The notes: generated by a model not told the origin, from the sequence alone. Shown: positions 17,760-27,950, counted from the first letter of the stretch. The stretch: DNA of 64,000 nt from Neptuniibacter halophilus (GCF_030295765.1 NZ_AP027292.1:2480001-2544000), one strand, 5' to 3'. Numbers and translations: made by a program.

Positions 17760-18653
17760 TCAGAGCGTCGGCGCTAGCAGTTCAAGCTCGTAACTGACCC
17801 CGCGAGTGCCGGGAGACATCAGGTCCAGAGAGATCTGAATCGGTTGCTGCGGAGGCATGGCGAGGGGGTCTACCACGGTCGGGTCAAGATAAGATTCAGG
17901 TTGCAGAATACGCGCTGCAACCGGGCGCTTTTTCAGGTCGGCGAAGGCGATGCCGAGGGCGGGAAAGGGTTGCCGGAAATCGGCTTCGTTAAGGAGAACC
18001 AGATCGATGGTAATCGCGTTTTCTATCTCGTTGTGCGGGCGGACATGGAAGGCCTGACTGCGGATCTTGCTCAGGTCGCTGCGCAGGGGCAGGTGGCAGT
18101 CGATGTGTGCACAGATAAAAGTATACAGTGGGCGATAGGTCTGGGTGGTGTACAGGTCGCCGCGGTTAAACCAGAGGTGCTGCACCAGCATAACGCCGAG
18201 CGCGAGCAGACAGGCAAAAAACCAGCCGGTGGAGGTCAGGGTATTGGGTTTTTCAGGTTTACTCAGAACTACCGGTTCCGCCTGAATGGTCAGTGTGGGT
18301 ACGCTGCCCTCCGGGCTGCTAACGGTTTTCAGTAAAGCGGTTGCCGCAGGTTTTGGCTGTTGGTCCGGGGTGCCAGGGCGTACTGGTTCAGGTTGCGATT
18401 GCGGCTCTGGATTGCTGGGTTTAGCCTTGGGTGCCTGCGCCCGCCGCGGTTGCTTTGCTTGTGGTCTGGTTTTTTTTGCTGTTTGAGTCTGATGGGAAGC
18501 CGGCTCGTCCAGACTGTGCTCGATAGCACTGAAAACCGCCAGGCAGTGTCCGCAGCGGACCTGTCCCTGAGCGATTTTCAATTGCCCGGCGGTCACCCTG
18601 AACTGGGTTGAGCACTGCGGACAGCGGGTAATGATATGGCTTCCCTGTATCAT
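17760..18653 (-). CDS. Zinc-ribbon and DUF3426 membrane protein
   Basis: The 297-residue protein has an N-terminal MJ0042-type zinc ribbon with two CxxC pairs (CPQC near residue 15 and CGHC near residue 35). A charged Pro/Lys/Gln-rich linker follows, then one transmembrane segment (WFFACLLALGVMLVQHLWF), and a C-terminal DUF3426 domain that would face the periplasm. The function is unknown. It overlaps the prmA stop by 1 nt (TGATG), so it is coupled to prmA, and it lies upstream of dusB as in many gammaproteobacteria. The family call is confident; no enzymatic motif is visible. Confidence 0.88.
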   Translation of the reverse strand: MIQGSHIITRCPQCSTQFRVTAGQLKIAQGQVRCGHCLAVFSAIEHSLDEPASHQTQTAKKTRPQAKQPRRAQAPKAKPSNPEPQSQPEPVRPGTPDQQPKPAATALLKTVSSPEGSVPTLTIQAEPVVLSKPEKPNTLTSTGWFFACLLALGVMLVQHLWFNRGDLYTTQTYRPLYTFICAHIDCHLPLRSDLSKIRSQAFHVRPHNEIENAITIDLVLLNEADFRQPFPALGIAFADLKKRPVAARILQPESYLDPTVVDPLAMPPQQPIQISLDLMSPGTRGVSYELELLAPTL

Positions 18654-19549
18654 CAGTTGTGTTTGCTACCTGTTACCCGGATCCAGCCATCCAGTTCGGC
18701 AACCGGATCCAGATCAAACCATTGTGAATAGGTACTGTGAATCTCTTCAGCTTGCGTACTCAGCAGACCTGAGAGGCAGAGTTTTCCACCGGGTTTAACC
18801 AGCGCCTGCAGAGTTGGAGCTAAGGCAACCAGAGGTCCGGCCAGAATGTTGGCAACCAGCGTGTCGGCCTGTTCCTGTGGTGTGTTTTCCGGCAGGTAAA
18901 CCCGCAGCCGGTCATCCGCTAACTGGTTGCGTAGCAGATTGTCCTTACTGGCCTGCAGTGCCTGTGGGTCAATATCTACACCGATAGCCCGTTCGGCACC
19001 CAGCAACAAGCCGGCAATGCCGAGAATGCCGGAGCCGCAGCCGTAGTCGATCAGGTACTGGTCATCGAGCGCCTGACCGTCGAGCCATTGCAGGCAGAGC
19101 GCGGTGGTCGGGTGAGTACCGGTACCGAAGGCAAGGCCGGGATCCAGCATCAGATTAACCGCGTCAGGTTCCGGGGCCTCACGCCAGCTCGGGCAGACCC
19201 AGAGACGACGGCCAAACTGCATGGGGTGGTAGTTATCCATCCACTCCCGTTCCCAGTCTTTATCTTCCAGTATCTCGGCTTTTATCCTGGGTTCCGGCAT
19301 GCCGGGAAACAGTTGCTGATGCCCCTGACGGATATAGTCCAGAGTGGTTTCCAGATTATGTTCGGCAGCAAACAGGCCTGTTATGGTGGTGTTTTGCCAG
19401 AGTGGTGTGGTGCCCAGATCGGGCTCGAAGATAGGTTGATCTTCACTGTCTTCAAAGGTTACGGCTGCACAGCCTGCGCTGAGCAGGAGGTCTTCGTAAG
19501 GCTCAGAATGTTCCGGGGTGGTCTGAATTTTTATCTGTAGCCAGGGCAT
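18653..19549 (-). CDS. prmA: Ribosomal protein L11 methyltransferase
   Basis: PrmA trimethylates lysines and the N terminus of ribosomal protein L11 using SAM. The 298 residues match the family. The methyltransferase motif I ([15 protein letters not shown]), the [12 protein letters not shown] substrate-loop segment and the VANILAGPL motif are all present, with the small N-terminal recognition domain before them. It is separated from accC by an intrinsic terminator, so it probably has its own promoter in 19550-19640. It is coupled to the DUF3426 gene downstream. Confidence 0.97.
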   Translation of the reverse strand: MPWLQIKIQTTPEHSEPYEDLLLSAGCAAVTFEDSEDQPIFEPDLGTTPLWQNTTITGLFAAEHNLETTLDYIRQGHQQLFPGMPEPRIKAEILEDKDWEREWMDNYHPMQFGRRLWVCPSWREAPEPDAVNLMLDPGLAFGTGTHPTTALCLQWLDGQALDDQYLIDYGCGSGILGIAGLLLGAERAIGVDIDPQALQASKDNLLRNQLADDRLRVYLPENTPQEQADTLVANILAGPLVALAPTLQALVKPGGKLCLSGLLSTQAEEIHSTYSQWFDLDPVAELDGWIRVTGSKHN

Positions 19550-19640
19550 TGCTTTTCTTCCATTACAGCGGGTTAGACAGAATTATAGTATCGACGATAA
19601 CCGCGGTTATGAACAGAGAGCAGGTTGGAGCAGGCAATAA

Positions 19641-19663
19641 AAAACCCGCATAAAGCGGGTTTT
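19641..19663 (-). terminator. Intrinsic terminator after accC
   Basis: AAAACCCGC (19641-19649) and GCGGGTTTT (19655-19663) form a 9-bp stem with an ATAAA loop. On the minus strand it is followed by TT and then ATTGCC, giving a GCGGGTTTTTT end 18 nt after the accC stop. Confidence 0.88.
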
Positions 19664-19681
19664 TCAGGCAGAGATCCGGGA

Positions 19682-21022
19682 TCAGAGTCCCAGTTTCTTC
19701 TCCAGGTAGTGGATGTTAACGCCACCTTCCTGGAATTTGGCATCAGCCATAATGTCCTGCTGCAGCGGGATGTTGCTGCGGATACCGTCAACCAGCATCT
19801 CGTTCAGGGCGATTCGCATCCGGCGCAGTGCGGTTTCACGATCTTCGCCGTAGCTGATTAGCTTGGCAATCAGTGAATCGTAGTGCGGTGGAACGGTGTA
19901 GCCGTTGTACAGGTGAGAATCGACCCGGATGCCATTGCCGCCCGGCGCATGGAAATGCTCAATCTTACCTGGGCTTGGCAGGAAAGTTTTCGGGTCTTCG
20001 GCGTTAATACGGCACTCGAAAGAGTGGCCCTGTACTTTGATATCTTCCTGTTTCAGAGAGAGTGGCATGCCGGAGGCGATGCGTAGCTGCTCTTTAACGA
20101 TATCCACACCGGTGATCATTTCTGTAACCGGGTGTTCAACCTGAACACGGGTGTTCATTTCAATGAAGTAGAAACCACCGTTTTCGTACAGGAATTCGAA
20201 AGTACCTGCGCCGCGATAGCCGATCTCGATGCAGGCATCGACACAGGCTTGCAGTACGTTTGCACGGGCTTGCGGATCAAGATGCGGAGCCGGTGCTTCT
20301 TCAACCACTTTCTGGTGACGACGCTGCATGGAGCAGTCACGGTCGTACAGGTGAATCGCGTTGCCCTGACCGTCAGCCAGAACCTGAACTTCAACGTGAC
20401 GTGGGTTCTCAAGGAATTTTTCCATGTAAACCGTGTCGTCGCCGAAGGCAGCGGCAGCTTCAGACTGAGTGACGTGGATCGCGTTGATCAGTGCGGCTTC
20501 AGAGTGAACCACACGCATACCGCGTCCACCCCCGCCTGCTGCGGCTTTGATGATGACCGGGTAACCGATACGCTTGGCGATTTTGTGAACCTCTTCCGGA
20601 TCGGTTGGCAGAGCGCCATCAGAACCGGGTACGGTCGGTACGCCAGCGGCTTTCATCGCTTCAATCGCGGAAACCTTGTCACCCATCAGGCGAATGGTTT
20701 CGGCTTTAGGGCCGATGAAGGTGAAACCAGAACGCTCTACCTGTTCGGCGAAATCAGCATTTTCTGCGAGGAAGCCGTAGCCCGGGTGGATACCCACGGC
20801 GTCGGTGACTTCGGCTGCGCTGATAATCGCAGGAATGTTCAGGTAACTCTGGGGTGAAGGTGCAGGGCCGATGCAGACGGCTTCGTCTGCCAGGCGCACA
20901 TGCATCAGATCGCGGTCTGCGGTGGAGTGGATAGCAACGGTCTTGATATCCAGCTCTTTACAGGCGCGAAGTATACGAAGCGCAATCTCGCCTCGGTTCG
21001 CAATAACTACTTTATCGAGCAT
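19682..21022 (-). CDS. accC: Biotin carboxylase subunit of acetyl-CoA carboxylase
   Basis: AccC carboxylates the biotin on AccB using ATP and bicarbonate, the first half-reaction of malonyl-CoA formation. The 446-residue ATP-grasp enzyme shows [12 protein letters not shown] at the start, the glycine-rich [10 protein letters not shown] loop, the [13 protein letters not shown] active-site segment and RINAEDP. It sits 38 nt downstream of accB in the conserved aroQ-accB-accC order and ends at a clear terminator. Confidence 0.98.
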   Translation of the reverse strand: MLDKVVIANRGEIALRILRACKELDIKTVAIHSTADRDLMHVRLADEAVCIGPAPSPQSYLNIPAIISAAEVTDAVGIHPGYGFLAENADFAEQVERSGFTFIGPKAETIRLMGDKVSAIEAMKAAGVPTVPGSDGALPTDPEEVHKIAKRIGYPVIIKAAAGGGGRGMRVVHSEAALINAIHVTQSEAAAAFGDDTVYMEKFLENPRHVEVQVLADGQGNAIHLYDRDCSMQRRHQKVVEEAPAPHLDPQARANVLQACVDACIEIGYRGAGTFEFLYENGGFYFIEMNTRVQVEHPVTEMITGVDIVKEQLRIASGMPLSLKQEDIKVQGHSFECRINAEDPKTFLPSPGKIEHFHAPGGNGIRVDSHLYNGYTVPPHYDSLIAKLISYGEDRETALRRMRIALNEMLVDGIRSNIPLQQDIMADAKFQEGGVNIHYLEKKLGL

Positions 21023-21060
21023 CGAAGGATAATCCTTGCTTGACGTTAAAGGCCGGAAGC

Positions 21061-21513
21061 TTAAACGATAGTAACCAGTGGCTGGTCGAATTCGACCGGC
21101 TGGCCATCTTCAACCAGAATGGCTTCGACCACGCCGGACTTGTCGGCTTCGATCTGGTTCATCATTTTCATCGCTTCCACGATGCAGAGTACGTCACCCG
21201 CCTTAACGGTCTGGCCTACTTCAACGAATGCCGGAGAGCTGGGTGATGGTGAACTGTAGAAGGTGCCGACCATCGGTGACTTAACCACATGGCCGTTAGT
21301 CACAGGTGCAGCGTCAGCCGGAGCTTCAGCAACGGGTGCAGGTGCAGCGGCAGCCGGTGCAACAGCAGCAACCGGCGCAGCAACAGGTGCTGCTGCAACA
21401 ACGCTGGAACCACGGCTGATGCGGACAGACTCTTCGCCTTCCTTAATCTCAATCTCGTTGATGTTGGATTCTTCCAGCAGTTCAATCAGCTTTTTGACTT
21501 TACGAATGTCCAT
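21061..21513 (-). CDS. accB: Biotin carboxyl carrier protein of acetyl-CoA carboxylase
   Basis: The 150-residue carrier has an N-terminal dimerisation region ([16 protein letters not shown]), a low-complexity Ala/Pro linker (about residues 38-72) and a C-terminal biotinyl domain with the biotinylated Lys116 in EAMKM. It lies 39 nt after aroQ and 38 nt before accC on the same strand, so it is probably co-transcribed with both. Length and architecture match the E. coli-type protein. Confidence 0.98.
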   Translation of the reverse strand: MDIRKVKKLIELLEESNINEIEIKEGEESVRISRGSSVVAAAPVAAPVAAVAPAAAAPAPVAEAPADAAPVTNGHVVKSPMVGTFYSSPSPSSPAFVEVGQTVKAGDVLCIVEAMKMMNQIEADKSGVVEAILVEDGQPVEFDQPLVTIV

Positions 21514-21552
21514 TCTGATCTATGTCTCTCTAAACTATCAGTAACTAGGTTG

Positions 21553-21993
21553 TTATTCCGCAACCTTGCCCATGGCAGATTGCAGTGCAAATTCGTATCC
21601 CTGAGCGCCAAAACCACAAATAACGCCATCAGCCACATCGGACAGATAAGAATGATGACGGAACGCTTCGCGTGCATGTACATTGGACAGGTGAACTTCA
21701 CAGAAGGGGATGTTCACGCCCAGCAGCGCGTCACGTATAGCTACACTTGTATGGGTAAAAGCGGCGGGATTTATAATTATGTACGCAACCCCTTCGTCCT
21801 GAGCCTGATGAATACGCTCAATCAGGACATACTCCCGGTTGCTCTGGCAATGCAGTAGTTCGTGTCCCTGTGACCGGGCCAGCAGGTCCAGTCTCTGGCA
21901 GATATCCTGTAACGTATCGTAGCCATAAACCTCGGGCTCACGTTTGCCCAGAAGGTTCAGGTTCGGACCGTTAAGAAGCAGGATTTTTGCCAT
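21553..21993 (-). CDS. aroQ: Type II 3-dehydroquinate dehydratase
   Basis: This shikimate-pathway enzyme dehydrates 3-dehydroquinate. The 146-residue product begins [20 protein letters not shown] and contains the catalytic tyrosine loop, the [17 protein letters not shown] segment and the [17 protein letters not shown] motif. The frame is open further upstream to 22098, but ATG 21993 has AGGAAA at the right distance and gives the family N terminus. It is the first gene of the aroQ-accB-accC cluster. Confidence 0.97.
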   Translation of the reverse strand: MAKILLLNGPNLNLLGKREPEVYGYDTLQDICQRLDLLARSQGHELLHCQSNREYVLIERIHQAQDEGVAYIIINPAAFTHTSVAIRDALLGVNIPFCEVHLSNVHAREAFRHHSYLSDVADGVICGFGAQGYEFALQSAMGKVAE

Positions 21994-22311
21994 TATTATT
22001 TCCTGAATTTGACTAGAACTAATGCATAAGCCGGCATAGTTTGCCGTAGTCTTATTAGGTTGTCTATAAGTTAGCAAGTTTTTGCTGTTTTGCCACACAT
22101 TTGCCGAAAATACCTTCTATATCCCTTCCAAAAATGAATATCAGATTAATTTTTGCTGCTTCTGTGTATGAGTTAAATCTAATATTTAGGATTTTAGTTG
22201 GTGTTGGAGCTTTTTGGCGGCAAGATTGTTGACGTTGTTCTCCTAATTATGGATATTGCAATGCAATAGAATTGTCATTGTCAGGCTGTATTCAAGCGAA
22301 AGGCGGTAAGC
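21994..22311. other. AT-rich divergent intergenic region between aroQ and the parA-like gene
   Basis: These 318 nt are markedly AT-rich and contain no convincing coding frame. They should hold the aroQ-accBC promoter on minus and the parA-like promoter on plus (candidate at 22229-22257). No parS-like palindrome cluster was seen. Confidence 0.6.
22229..22257 (+). promoter_or_regulatory. Candidate promoter of the parA-like gene
   Basis: TTGACG (22229-22234) and GATATT (22252-22257) are separated by 17 nt and end 54 nt before the ATG at 22312. The -35 has five and the -10 four consensus positions. Confidence 0.45.
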
Positions 22312-23082
22312 ATGATCAAGCGTGTGGTTTTTAACCAGAAAGGTGGTGTGGGTAAATCCAGTATTGCGGTTAACCTTGCGGCGATCAGCGCAGCCCGGGG
22401 ACAGCGAACACTGGTGATCGATCTTGACCCGCAGTGTAACTCCAGTCACTACCTGCTGGGGGAGGATTATCAGGAGATAACGCCGGATATTCGTGACTTT
22501 TTTGAGCAGACGTTGACCTTTCAGCTCAAGCCTAATGGCCCGGAGCATTTCATCCATCAGACCGCTTATGACAATCTCAGCCTGTTACCGGCGAATGGCG
22601 AACTCGGTGACCTGCAGTCTAAGCTGGAGTCTAAACATAAGATTTATAAGTTGCGTGATGCGCTGGAGCATCTCAGCGATCAGTTTGATCAGGTCTACAT
22701 TGACACGCCACCGGCCTTTAATTTCTTTACGCTTTCTGCGCTGGTGGCCGCGGATCGCTGCCTGATCCCGTTCGATTGCGATGAGTTTGCCCGTCAGGCG
22801 TTGTACAGCCTGTTGGCGAATGTCCATGAAACCCGCGAGGATCACAACGATAAGCTGGCAGTGGAGGGGATTGTGGTTAACCAGTATCAGCCGCGTGCCA
22901 GTCTGCCGCAACGGATTGTGGATGAATTGCTGGCGGATGATCTGCCGGTGCTGAGTACCAAGATTTCCGCTTCAGTGAAGATGCGTGAATCCCATGATGA
23001 CACCTGTCCGCTGATTCATATGGCGCCGAAGCACAAGCTGACTCAGCAATTTGTGGAGCTGTATGAGGAGTTGTCTCACTGA
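22312..23082 (+). CDS. Orphan ParA/MinD-family ATPase
   Basis: The 256-residue protein has a deviant Walker A box (KGGVGKS, residues 10-16), the IDLDPQCNSS switch motif and IDTPPAF as Walker B, placing it in the ParA/Soj group of dimerising, DNA- or membrane-linked ATPases that position cargo. No parB-like gene or centromere-like repeat lies nearby, so it is not the main chromosome partition operon. Neighbours are unrelated (aroQ upstream, a small membrane protein gene convergent). The ribosome binding site is AAAGGCGG before ATG 22312. Cargo and partner are unknown. Confidence 0.85.
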   Translation: MIKRVVFNQKGGVGKSSIAVNLAAISAARGQRTLVIDLDPQCNSSHYLLGEDYQEITPDIRDFFEQTLTFQLKPNGPEHFIHQTAYDNLSLLPANGELGDLQSKLESKHKIYKLRDALEHLSDQFDQVYIDTPPAFNFFTLSALVAADRCLIPFDCDEFARQALYSLLANVHETREDHNDKLAVEGIVVNQYQPRASLPQRIVDELLADDLPVLSTKISASVKMRESHDDTCPLIHMAPKHKLTQQFVELYEELSH

Positions 23083-23103
23083 GGCCGGATTGGAAGAAGG
23101 GCG

Positions 23104-23196
23104 TTACTGCTCTTCCAGCTCATCGGGCTTTCTCAGGCTCATAATCCAGAGGATCAGCAAAGGGATGCTGATTGCCAGGATAATCACTTCGGCCAT
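23104..23196 (-). CDS. 30-residue single-TM membrane protein
   Basis: A short frame encodes a 30-residue peptide beginning MAEVIILAISIPLLILWIM and ending in a charged tail (SLRKPDELEEQ). It has a clean hydrophobic helix of about 17 residues followed by positive and then acidic residues, as in small bacterial membrane proteins. It has a ribosome binding site (TGGAAG, 5 nt before ATG) and a plausible promoter at 23226-23253 on the same strand. The frame ends before the convergent parA-like stop. I do not recognise the family. That it is real is inferred from the combination of promoter, RBS and composition. Confidence 0.6.
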   Translation of the reverse strand: MAEVIILAISIPLLILWIMSLRKPDELEEQ

Positions 23197-23225
23197 GTAG
23201 CTTCCAGTTAGTTGACGAAATTCCG

Positions 23226-23253
23226 ATTTTAATCAGATTGCACCCGGGAGCAA
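23226..23253 (-). promoter_or_regulatory. Candidate promoter of the 30-residue membrane protein gene
   Basis: On the minus strand TTGCTC (23248-23253) precedes TAAAAT (23226-23231) by 16 nt, 29 nt upstream of the ATG at 23196. The -10 matches five of six consensus positions. Confidence 0.5.
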
Positions 23254-23303
23254 TAGAAAATAATTCACCCAACAGCAATATTTCTGTCATGAGATTTGTG
23301 CAC

Positions 23304-23336
23304 AAAAAAGCCGCGTAACAGGACGCGGCTTTTTTT
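23304..23336. terminator. Strong bidirectional intrinsic terminator
   Basis: A 13-bp stem pairs AAAAAAGCCGCGT (23304-23316) with ACGCGGCTTTTTT (23323-23335) around a 6-nt loop. T-runs occur on both strands. It lies 25 nt after the stop of the secreted-protein gene at 23361 on minus. Confidence 0.9.
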
Positions 23337-23360
23337 GTTGTGCTGGCTGGTGAGGTGGTT

Positions 23361-23831
23361 TCAGCAGCCTTTGCTGTTCTGCGCCTGCTTGCTGCAGGCG
23401 ACCTGAGTTTCCGGTGCAACCACGGCGCTGCCGATCATCAGTTTGCCCTGATGGTCGCCGACGTAGAGTTGTGTGGTGGTGCGCTTGCCTGCGTTGCTGA
23501 TATACACGATGTTGAGCTGTCCGCTCGGCTCCAGATTCAGTTGGTACGTTTTTCCATCCTGCACGTAGGAAGGGCGGATGCCCGGAGCGATCGGTTCAAT
23601 GTAGATTCGACGGATCTGACGGCCTTTGAAGCCTGACTTGATAAACTTCTGCAGGGAGCGACGGGATTCTTTGTCGACACCTTCCCAATTGATCAGATTA
23701 AACAGCCCCTGCGCATCGCGGCTGGCAAATGAATTCAGAAAGTTCTGTACCAGCAGTTTGTTCTGATCCGCGACGGCGGTGCTGGTTATCAGGAGTGCAA
23801 AAACAGCGACAATGGTTTTGCGAAAAATCAT
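23361..23831 (-). CDS. Small secreted protein of unknown function
   Basis: The 156-residue product has a signal peptide (MIFRKTIVAVFALLITSTAVADQ). A mature domain of about 130 residues has alternating beta-type segments (RRIYIEPIAPG; LNIVYISNAGKRTTTQLYVGD). It has a C-terminal pair of cysteines (VACSKQ...KGC) that could form a disulfide. The frame is open to 23924, but ATG 23831 has GAGG at the right distance and reveals the signal peptide. I do not recognise the family; an extracytoplasmic location is the only firm statement. It is monocistronic, ending in the strong terminator at 23304-23336. Confidence 0.7.
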   Translation of the reverse strand: MIFRKTIVAVFALLITSTAVADQNKLLVQNFLNSFASRDAQGLFNLINWEGVDKESRRSLQKFIKSGFKGRQIRRIYIEPIAPGIRPSYVQDGKTYQLNLEPSGQLNIVYISNAGKRTTTQLYVGDHQGKLMIGSAVVAPETQVACSKQAQNSKGC

Positions 23832-23943
23832 GGTTACCTCGGTCAATTGGGAGTTCCTGAGACAGCTTGACCTAGTATAGCGTTTTTTACTCAGACGGGA
23901 AGGGTGTAGCAGAGGTGTCTTCACTGGCCGGCTTCAGGGGTAC

Positions 23944-23971
23944 AAAAAAACCCGCCGAAGCGGGTTTTTTT
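23944..23971. terminator. Intrinsic terminator after ppa
   Basis: AAAAAAACCCGC (23944-23955) and GCGGGTTTTTTT (23960-23971) form a 12-bp stem with a CGAA tetraloop, 15 nt after the ppa stop on minus. T-runs are present on both sides. Confidence 0.9.
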
Positions 23972-23985
23972 GGGCAGAGGCGTGA

Positions 23986-24519
23986 TTAGTTAGCTTCTGC
24001 GTAAGCTTTGGCACCGGCAACGATAGCTGCTTTAGCTGCTTCAGCGTTGGCCCAGCCTTCAACTTTAACCCATTTGCCTTCTTCCAGACCTTTGTAGTTC
24101 TCGAAGAAGTGCTTGATGCGGTCCAGCTCAAGCTGTGGCAGGTCTGAGATGTCGTGAACATCTTTGTAGACTTTGGTCAGTTTGTCGTGAGGTACGGCAA
24201 CCAGTTTCGCGTCTTCGCCTGCTTCATCGGTCATGTTCAGGACGCCAACCGGACGGCAGCGGATTACAGAGCCCGGCACTACCGGATAAGGGGTCAGTAC
24301 CAGTACGTCCAGCGCGTCGCCGTCGTCAGCCAGAGTGTTGTTGATATAACCGTAGTTCGCTGGATAGAACATCGGTGCAGCCATGAAGCGGTCAACGAAA
24401 ATCGCGTCTTCTTCCTTTTCGATCTCGTATTTAACCGGAGAGCTTTCTGCCGGAATTTCGATGATTACGTAAAGATCGTTTGGCAGGTCCTTACCTGCAG
24501 GTACTTTTGCGAAGCCCAT
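23986..24519 (-). CDS. ppa: Inorganic pyrophosphatase
   Basis: This family I soluble pyrophosphatase hydrolyses PPi and so pulls biosynthetic reactions forward. The 177 residues match the bacterial hexameric enzyme. The metal-binding signature [11 protein letters not shown] is present, along with [10 protein letters not shown] and KFEIEKE-type N-terminal motifs (KYEIEKE here). ATG 24519 follows AGGAAG. It is monocistronic, with its own terminator downstream. Confidence 0.97.
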   Translation of the reverse strand: MGFAKVPAGKDLPNDLYVIIEIPAESSPVKYEIEKEEDAIFVDRFMAAPMFYPANYGYINNTLADDGDALDVLVLTPYPVVPGSVIRCRPVGVLNMTDEAGEDAKLVAVPHDKLTKVYKDVHDISDLPQLELDRIKHFFENYKGLEEGKWVKVEGWANAEAAKAAIVAGAKAYAEAN

Positions 24520-24624
24520 GTTTGTCTTCCTGTCAGCAGTTTTAAAAAGGTTATACCTAAAGTCTGGGGATTATCCCCCAGACTAAACAGGTTATGAATA
24601 CGACTTAAAGCTGAAAAAGCTCAC

Positions 24625-25626
24625 TCAGCGGTTCAGTTCAGCAGCGCGACCATCGCCGGATTCAGCGTGGTAGGTGAGCAGTGTTTCTACTTCGTTTTTA
24701 GAGCCCAGTGCGACTGCGCAGCGCTGGTGAATCTGGCTCGGTTCCAGATCCATGATGTTCTGATAGCAGGTGCTGGACACGCCGCCGGCCTGTTCAATCA
24801 GCATGCTCATCGGATTGCCTTCGTACATCAGGCGCAGTTTGCCCGGTTTGTTCGGATCACGGCTGTCCCAGGGGTAGGTGAAGATACCGCCACGGGTCAG
24901 AACGCGGTGAACCTCGGCAACCATGGAGGCGATCCAGCGCATATTGAAGTTTTTATCACGGCTGCCTTCGGTGCCCTGCAGCAGATCGCCGATATACTGG
25001 CGCATCTCTTCTTCCCAGAAGCGATGGTTCGACATGTTGATGGCGAACTCTTTGGTATCAGCCGGGATCTGAACCTGTTCACGGGTGAGAATGAAGTCAC
25101 CGGTGTGAGCCAGGGTGAAGAAGTTAACACCGTGGCCTGTGGTCAGGGCGAGGATAGATGACTGACCATAAAGTACGTAGCCCGCAGCGACCTGTTTGCG
25201 GCCGCTCTGCAGATACGCCTGCTCCTGACTCGGATCCATACCTTGCGGCAGTTCCAGAATGGAGAAAATTGTACCGACCGATACGTTAATGTCGATATTG
25301 GAGGAGCCATCCAGCGGATCGAAGATAACCAGATATTTGCCTTCCGGGTTGCCACCTACCGGGTCATCTTCCTCTTCAGAGGCCAGACCGGCTACCAGCG
25401 GGTTGTCGAGAAGGAATTTTTTCAGCAGGTCATTGGCGATAACGTCCATTTTTTTCTGGGTTTCGCCCTGCACATTGGTATTGTCGGTGGAGCCCAGCAC
25501 GCCTGCTAACTCGCCCTCCCGGAGCTGGATGGCAACTTCTTTACAGGCAAGCATCAGCGTGCCTATCAAGTCGACGAGTTTGTCTTCGGTTTCCTGTTGT
25601 TTGAGGAACTGGCTCAGCAGAAGCAT
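24625..25626 (-). CDS. fbp: Fructose-1,6-bisphosphatase class I
   Basis: Fbp performs the committed gluconeogenic step from fructose 1,6-bisphosphate to fructose 6-phosphate. The 333-residue product shows [14 protein letters not shown] (metal-binding DPLDGSS), ASEEEDDP, and the C-terminal [20 protein letters not shown] segment. It is divergent from mpl, with 190 nt between the starts. Gluconeogenic capacity fits a marine heterotroph growing on amino and organic acids. Confidence 0.97.
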   Translation of the reverse strand: MLLLSQFLKQQETEDKLVDLIGTLMLACKEVAIQLREGELAGVLGSTDNTNVQGETQKKMDVIANDLLKKFLLDNPLVAGLASEEEDDPVGGNPEGKYLVIFDPLDGSSNIDINVSVGTIFSILELPQGMDPSQEQAYLQSGRKQVAAGYVLYGQSSILALTTGHGVNFFTLAHTGDFILTREQVQIPADTKEFAINMSNHRFWEEEMRQYIGDLLQGTEGSRDKNFNMRWIASMVAEVHRVLTRGGIFTYPWDSRDPNKPGKLRLMYEGNPMSMLIEQAGGVSSTCYQNIMDLEPSQIHQRCAVALGSKNEVETLLTYHAESGDGRAAELNR

Positions 25627-25816
25627 TCTGGTATTTTCTCTCTGATCGAGTGGTTAAAAAGGTGGTGCTAAATTTTACGTGAAACTTGGCTGAAATGCAT
25701 GGTTTTCGGGGAATTTTTGCGTTTCTCGATTCGCTCCGGCAGGGGGGCGCTTTTAACAGCTCACGGCTGCATTAAAGCTGCTATTATAGGGCCCGGTTTT
25801 AGAGGGAGAAATTAGC

Positions 25817-27205
25817 GTGCATATTCATATACTTGGGATCTGTGGCACCTTCATGGGTTCGCTGGCAATCCTGGCGAAACAGTTGGGCCATCGGGTGACC
25901 GGATCCGATCAGCATGTCTATCCGCCAATGAGCACTCAGCTTGAGGCGCAGGGCATTGAGCTGATCGAGGGTTACGATCCGGCACAGTTTGAGCCGGAAC
26001 CTGATCTGGTTGTGGTCGGCAATGCGATGTCCCGGGGTAATCCGGCGGTTGAATATGTACTGAACAAAGGCTTGCGCTACACCTCCGGCCCTCAATGGTT
26101 ATCTGAGCATCTGCTGCAGGACAAATGGGTGCTGGCCGTGGCCGGTACCCATGGTAAAACCACCACCTCGACGATGCTGGCGTGGATTCTCGATCACGCG
26201 GGTATGCAGCCAGGGTTTCTGATTGGTGGCGTGCCTCTGGATTTTGGTGTTTCTGCCCGGGTGGGCGAATCTCCGTTTTTTGTGATCGAGGCGGATGAGT
26301 ATGACACTGCCTTCTTCGATAAACGTTCTAAGTTTGTTCACTACCATCCGCGCACTCTGATCATGAACAACCTCGAGTATGATCATGCGGATATCTTTCC
26401 TGATCTGGCTGCCATTCAGCGTCAGTTCCACCATCTGGTGAGGATTGTGCCGGGGAATGGTCAGGTTATTCTGCCGGACAATGAGCCTGCTCTCGATGCC
26501 GTGCTGGAACAGGGGTGCTGGTGTGATATCAGCCGGATCAGTCTGGATGGTGCAGAAGTTGAGTGGCAGGCGCGTCTGCTGAGTGATGACGGCAGTCGTT
26601 TTGAGGTGCTGCATCAGGGGCAACCGCAGGGTGTTGTCAGTTGGAGTATGACCGGACGGCATAGTGTCAATAATGGTCTGGTCGCGATCGCTGCCGCACG
26701 TAATGTGGGCGTACAGCCGCATCACGCGGTAGAGGCCCTGAACGCCTTTGGCGGCGTTAAGCGGCGGATGGAGCTGCTGGGTGAAGTGGACGGTATCCGT
26801 ATCTATGACGATTTTGCCCATCACCCGACTGCGATTGCTACCACCCTTGAAGGTATACGTGCTCAGGTGGGCGGTGAAAAAGTGGTTGCCGTGATTGAGC
26901 CGCGCTCAAATACCATGCGCCTGGGAACGCATCAGGGATTACTGACCGATTCTGTGAATGCAGCGGATCAGGTTTGCTGGTTTCAGCCACAGGGGATGAA
27001 CTGGTCGCTGGATCAGGTGGTTGCACAGGGGCAGGTGCCTGCGGTGGTCTATTCTGAAACAGAGGCCCTGATTGAGGCGCTGCTGCCTGAGCTGGAGCCG
27101 GGTACCCATGTGGTTATCATGAGTAACGGCGGTTTTGAGGGTATCCATCAACGCTTACTGCAGCGATTGCGTGCCAGTCGGGACCTGCAACAGGCAGAGG
27201 GGTAG
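25817..27205 (+). CDS. mpl: UDP-N-acetylmuramate:L-alanyl-gamma-D-glutamyl-meso-diaminopimelate ligase
   Basis: Mpl recycles peptidoglycan tripeptide by joining it to UDP-MurNAc in the cytoplasm. The 462-residue Mur-ligase has [14 protein letters not shown] at the start, the ATP-binding [30 protein letters not shown], and the C-terminal Mur ligase domain with [10 protein letters not shown]. The start is GTG 25817 behind AGAGGGAGAA. ubiX follows 4 nt after the stop, as in many gammaproteobacteria. Confidence 0.97.
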   Translation: MHIHILGICGTFMGSLAILAKQLGHRVTGSDQHVYPPMSTQLEAQGIELIEGYDPAQFEPEPDLVVVGNAMSRGNPAVEYVLNKGLRYTSGPQWLSEHLLQDKWVLAVAGTHGKTTTSTMLAWILDHAGMQPGFLIGGVPLDFGVSARVGESPFFVIEADEYDTAFFDKRSKFVHYHPRTLIMNNLEYDHADIFPDLAAIQRQFHHLVRIVPGNGQVILPDNEPALDAVLEQGCWCDISRISLDGAEVEWQARLLSDDGSRFEVLHQGQPQGVVSWSMTGRHSVNNGLVAIAAARNVGVQPHHAVEALNAFGGVKRRMELLGEVDGIRIYDDFAHHPTAIATTLEGIRAQVGGEKVVAVIEPRSNTMRLGTHQGLLTDSVNAADQVCWFQPQGMNWSLDQVVAQGQVPAVVYSETEALIEALLPELEPGTHVVIMSNGGFEGIHQRLLQRLRASRDLQQAEG

Positions 27206-27209
27206 TTCT

Positions 27210-27836
27210 GTGGATAAAATTACTCTGGCATTGACCGGTGCTTCCGGTGCTCAGTACGGGCTGCGTTTACTGCAGTGTCTGGTGGCTGCGGATAAGCAGG
27301 TATTTGTACTGATCTCCCGCGCGGCGCAGGTGGTTATTAACACGGAAACGGATCTCAAATTACCCGGTACACCCGCCGAACAGGAGCGATATCTGCGTGA
27401 TTATGTGGGGGCTCGTGAAGGGCAGATCCGGGTATTTGGTCGTGAACAGTGGATGGCACCGGTTGCTTCAGGTTCCGGTGCGCCAAGCCGGATGGTGGTT
27501 TGTCCCTGCAGTACGGGTTCCCTCTCTGCGATTGCTACCGGCGCCAGTAATAATCTGATCGAACGGGCCGCTGATGTGGCCCTCAAAGAGCGGCGGCAAC
27601 TGATTCTTGTGCCTCGCGAAGCGCCTTATTCCGAGATCCATCTGGAGCACATGCTGAAACTCACCCGCATGGGTGTTGTCGTTATTCCTGCCAGTCCGGG
27701 GTTTTACAATCGCCCGCAGACTATTGAAGATCTGGTGGACTTTGTGGTGGCGCGCATTCTGAATCAACTGGGCATAGAGCAGGATCTGTTGCCAGCCTGG
27801 GGTGATGACCTGATCGGCAACCCGTCCTCTGATTAA
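27210..27836 (+). CDS. ubiX: Flavin prenyltransferase UbiX
   Basis: UbiX makes the prenylated FMN cofactor needed by the UbiD decarboxylase of ubiquinone synthesis. The 208-residue product has the N-terminal [15 protein letters not shown] motif, the [23 protein letters not shown] phosphate-binding region (long motif at 27468-27540) and [20 protein letters not shown] 27210 is chosen because GAGGGG precedes it by about 8 nt and it lies just after mpl; the frame is open further upstream inside mpl but that part is not family-like. Confidence 0.96.
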   Translation: MDKITLALTGASGAQYGLRLLQCLVAADKQVFVLISRAAQVVINTETDLKLPGTPAEQERYLRDYVGAREGQIRVFGREQWMAPVASGSGAPSRMVVCPCSTGSLSAIATGASNNLIERAADVALKERRQLILVPREAPYSEIHLEHMLKLTRMGVVVIPASPGFYNRPQTIEDLVDFVVARILNQLGIEQDLLPAWGDDLIGNPSSD

Positions 27837-27950
27837 GCAGAAAACGATTCCGGCCCTGGCCTGCGGGGTGAAAAGTCATCGCCCCGGGGGTAGAATGCCG
27901 CCAGAGATATCACCCAATGGGGTGATCAGCCCATATTAGCGAACGATTTC

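Noticed and set aside
22312..23082. Plasmid or chromosome partition locus
   Set aside because: No parB gene, replication gene or iteron/parS cluster is nearby; the ParA-like gene stands alone among housekeeping genes.
27909..27926. Terminator between ubiX and tsaB
   Set aside because: ATCACCC/GGGTGAT forms a 7-bp hairpin but has no T-run, and the genes are close and codirectional, so it is not counted as a terminator.
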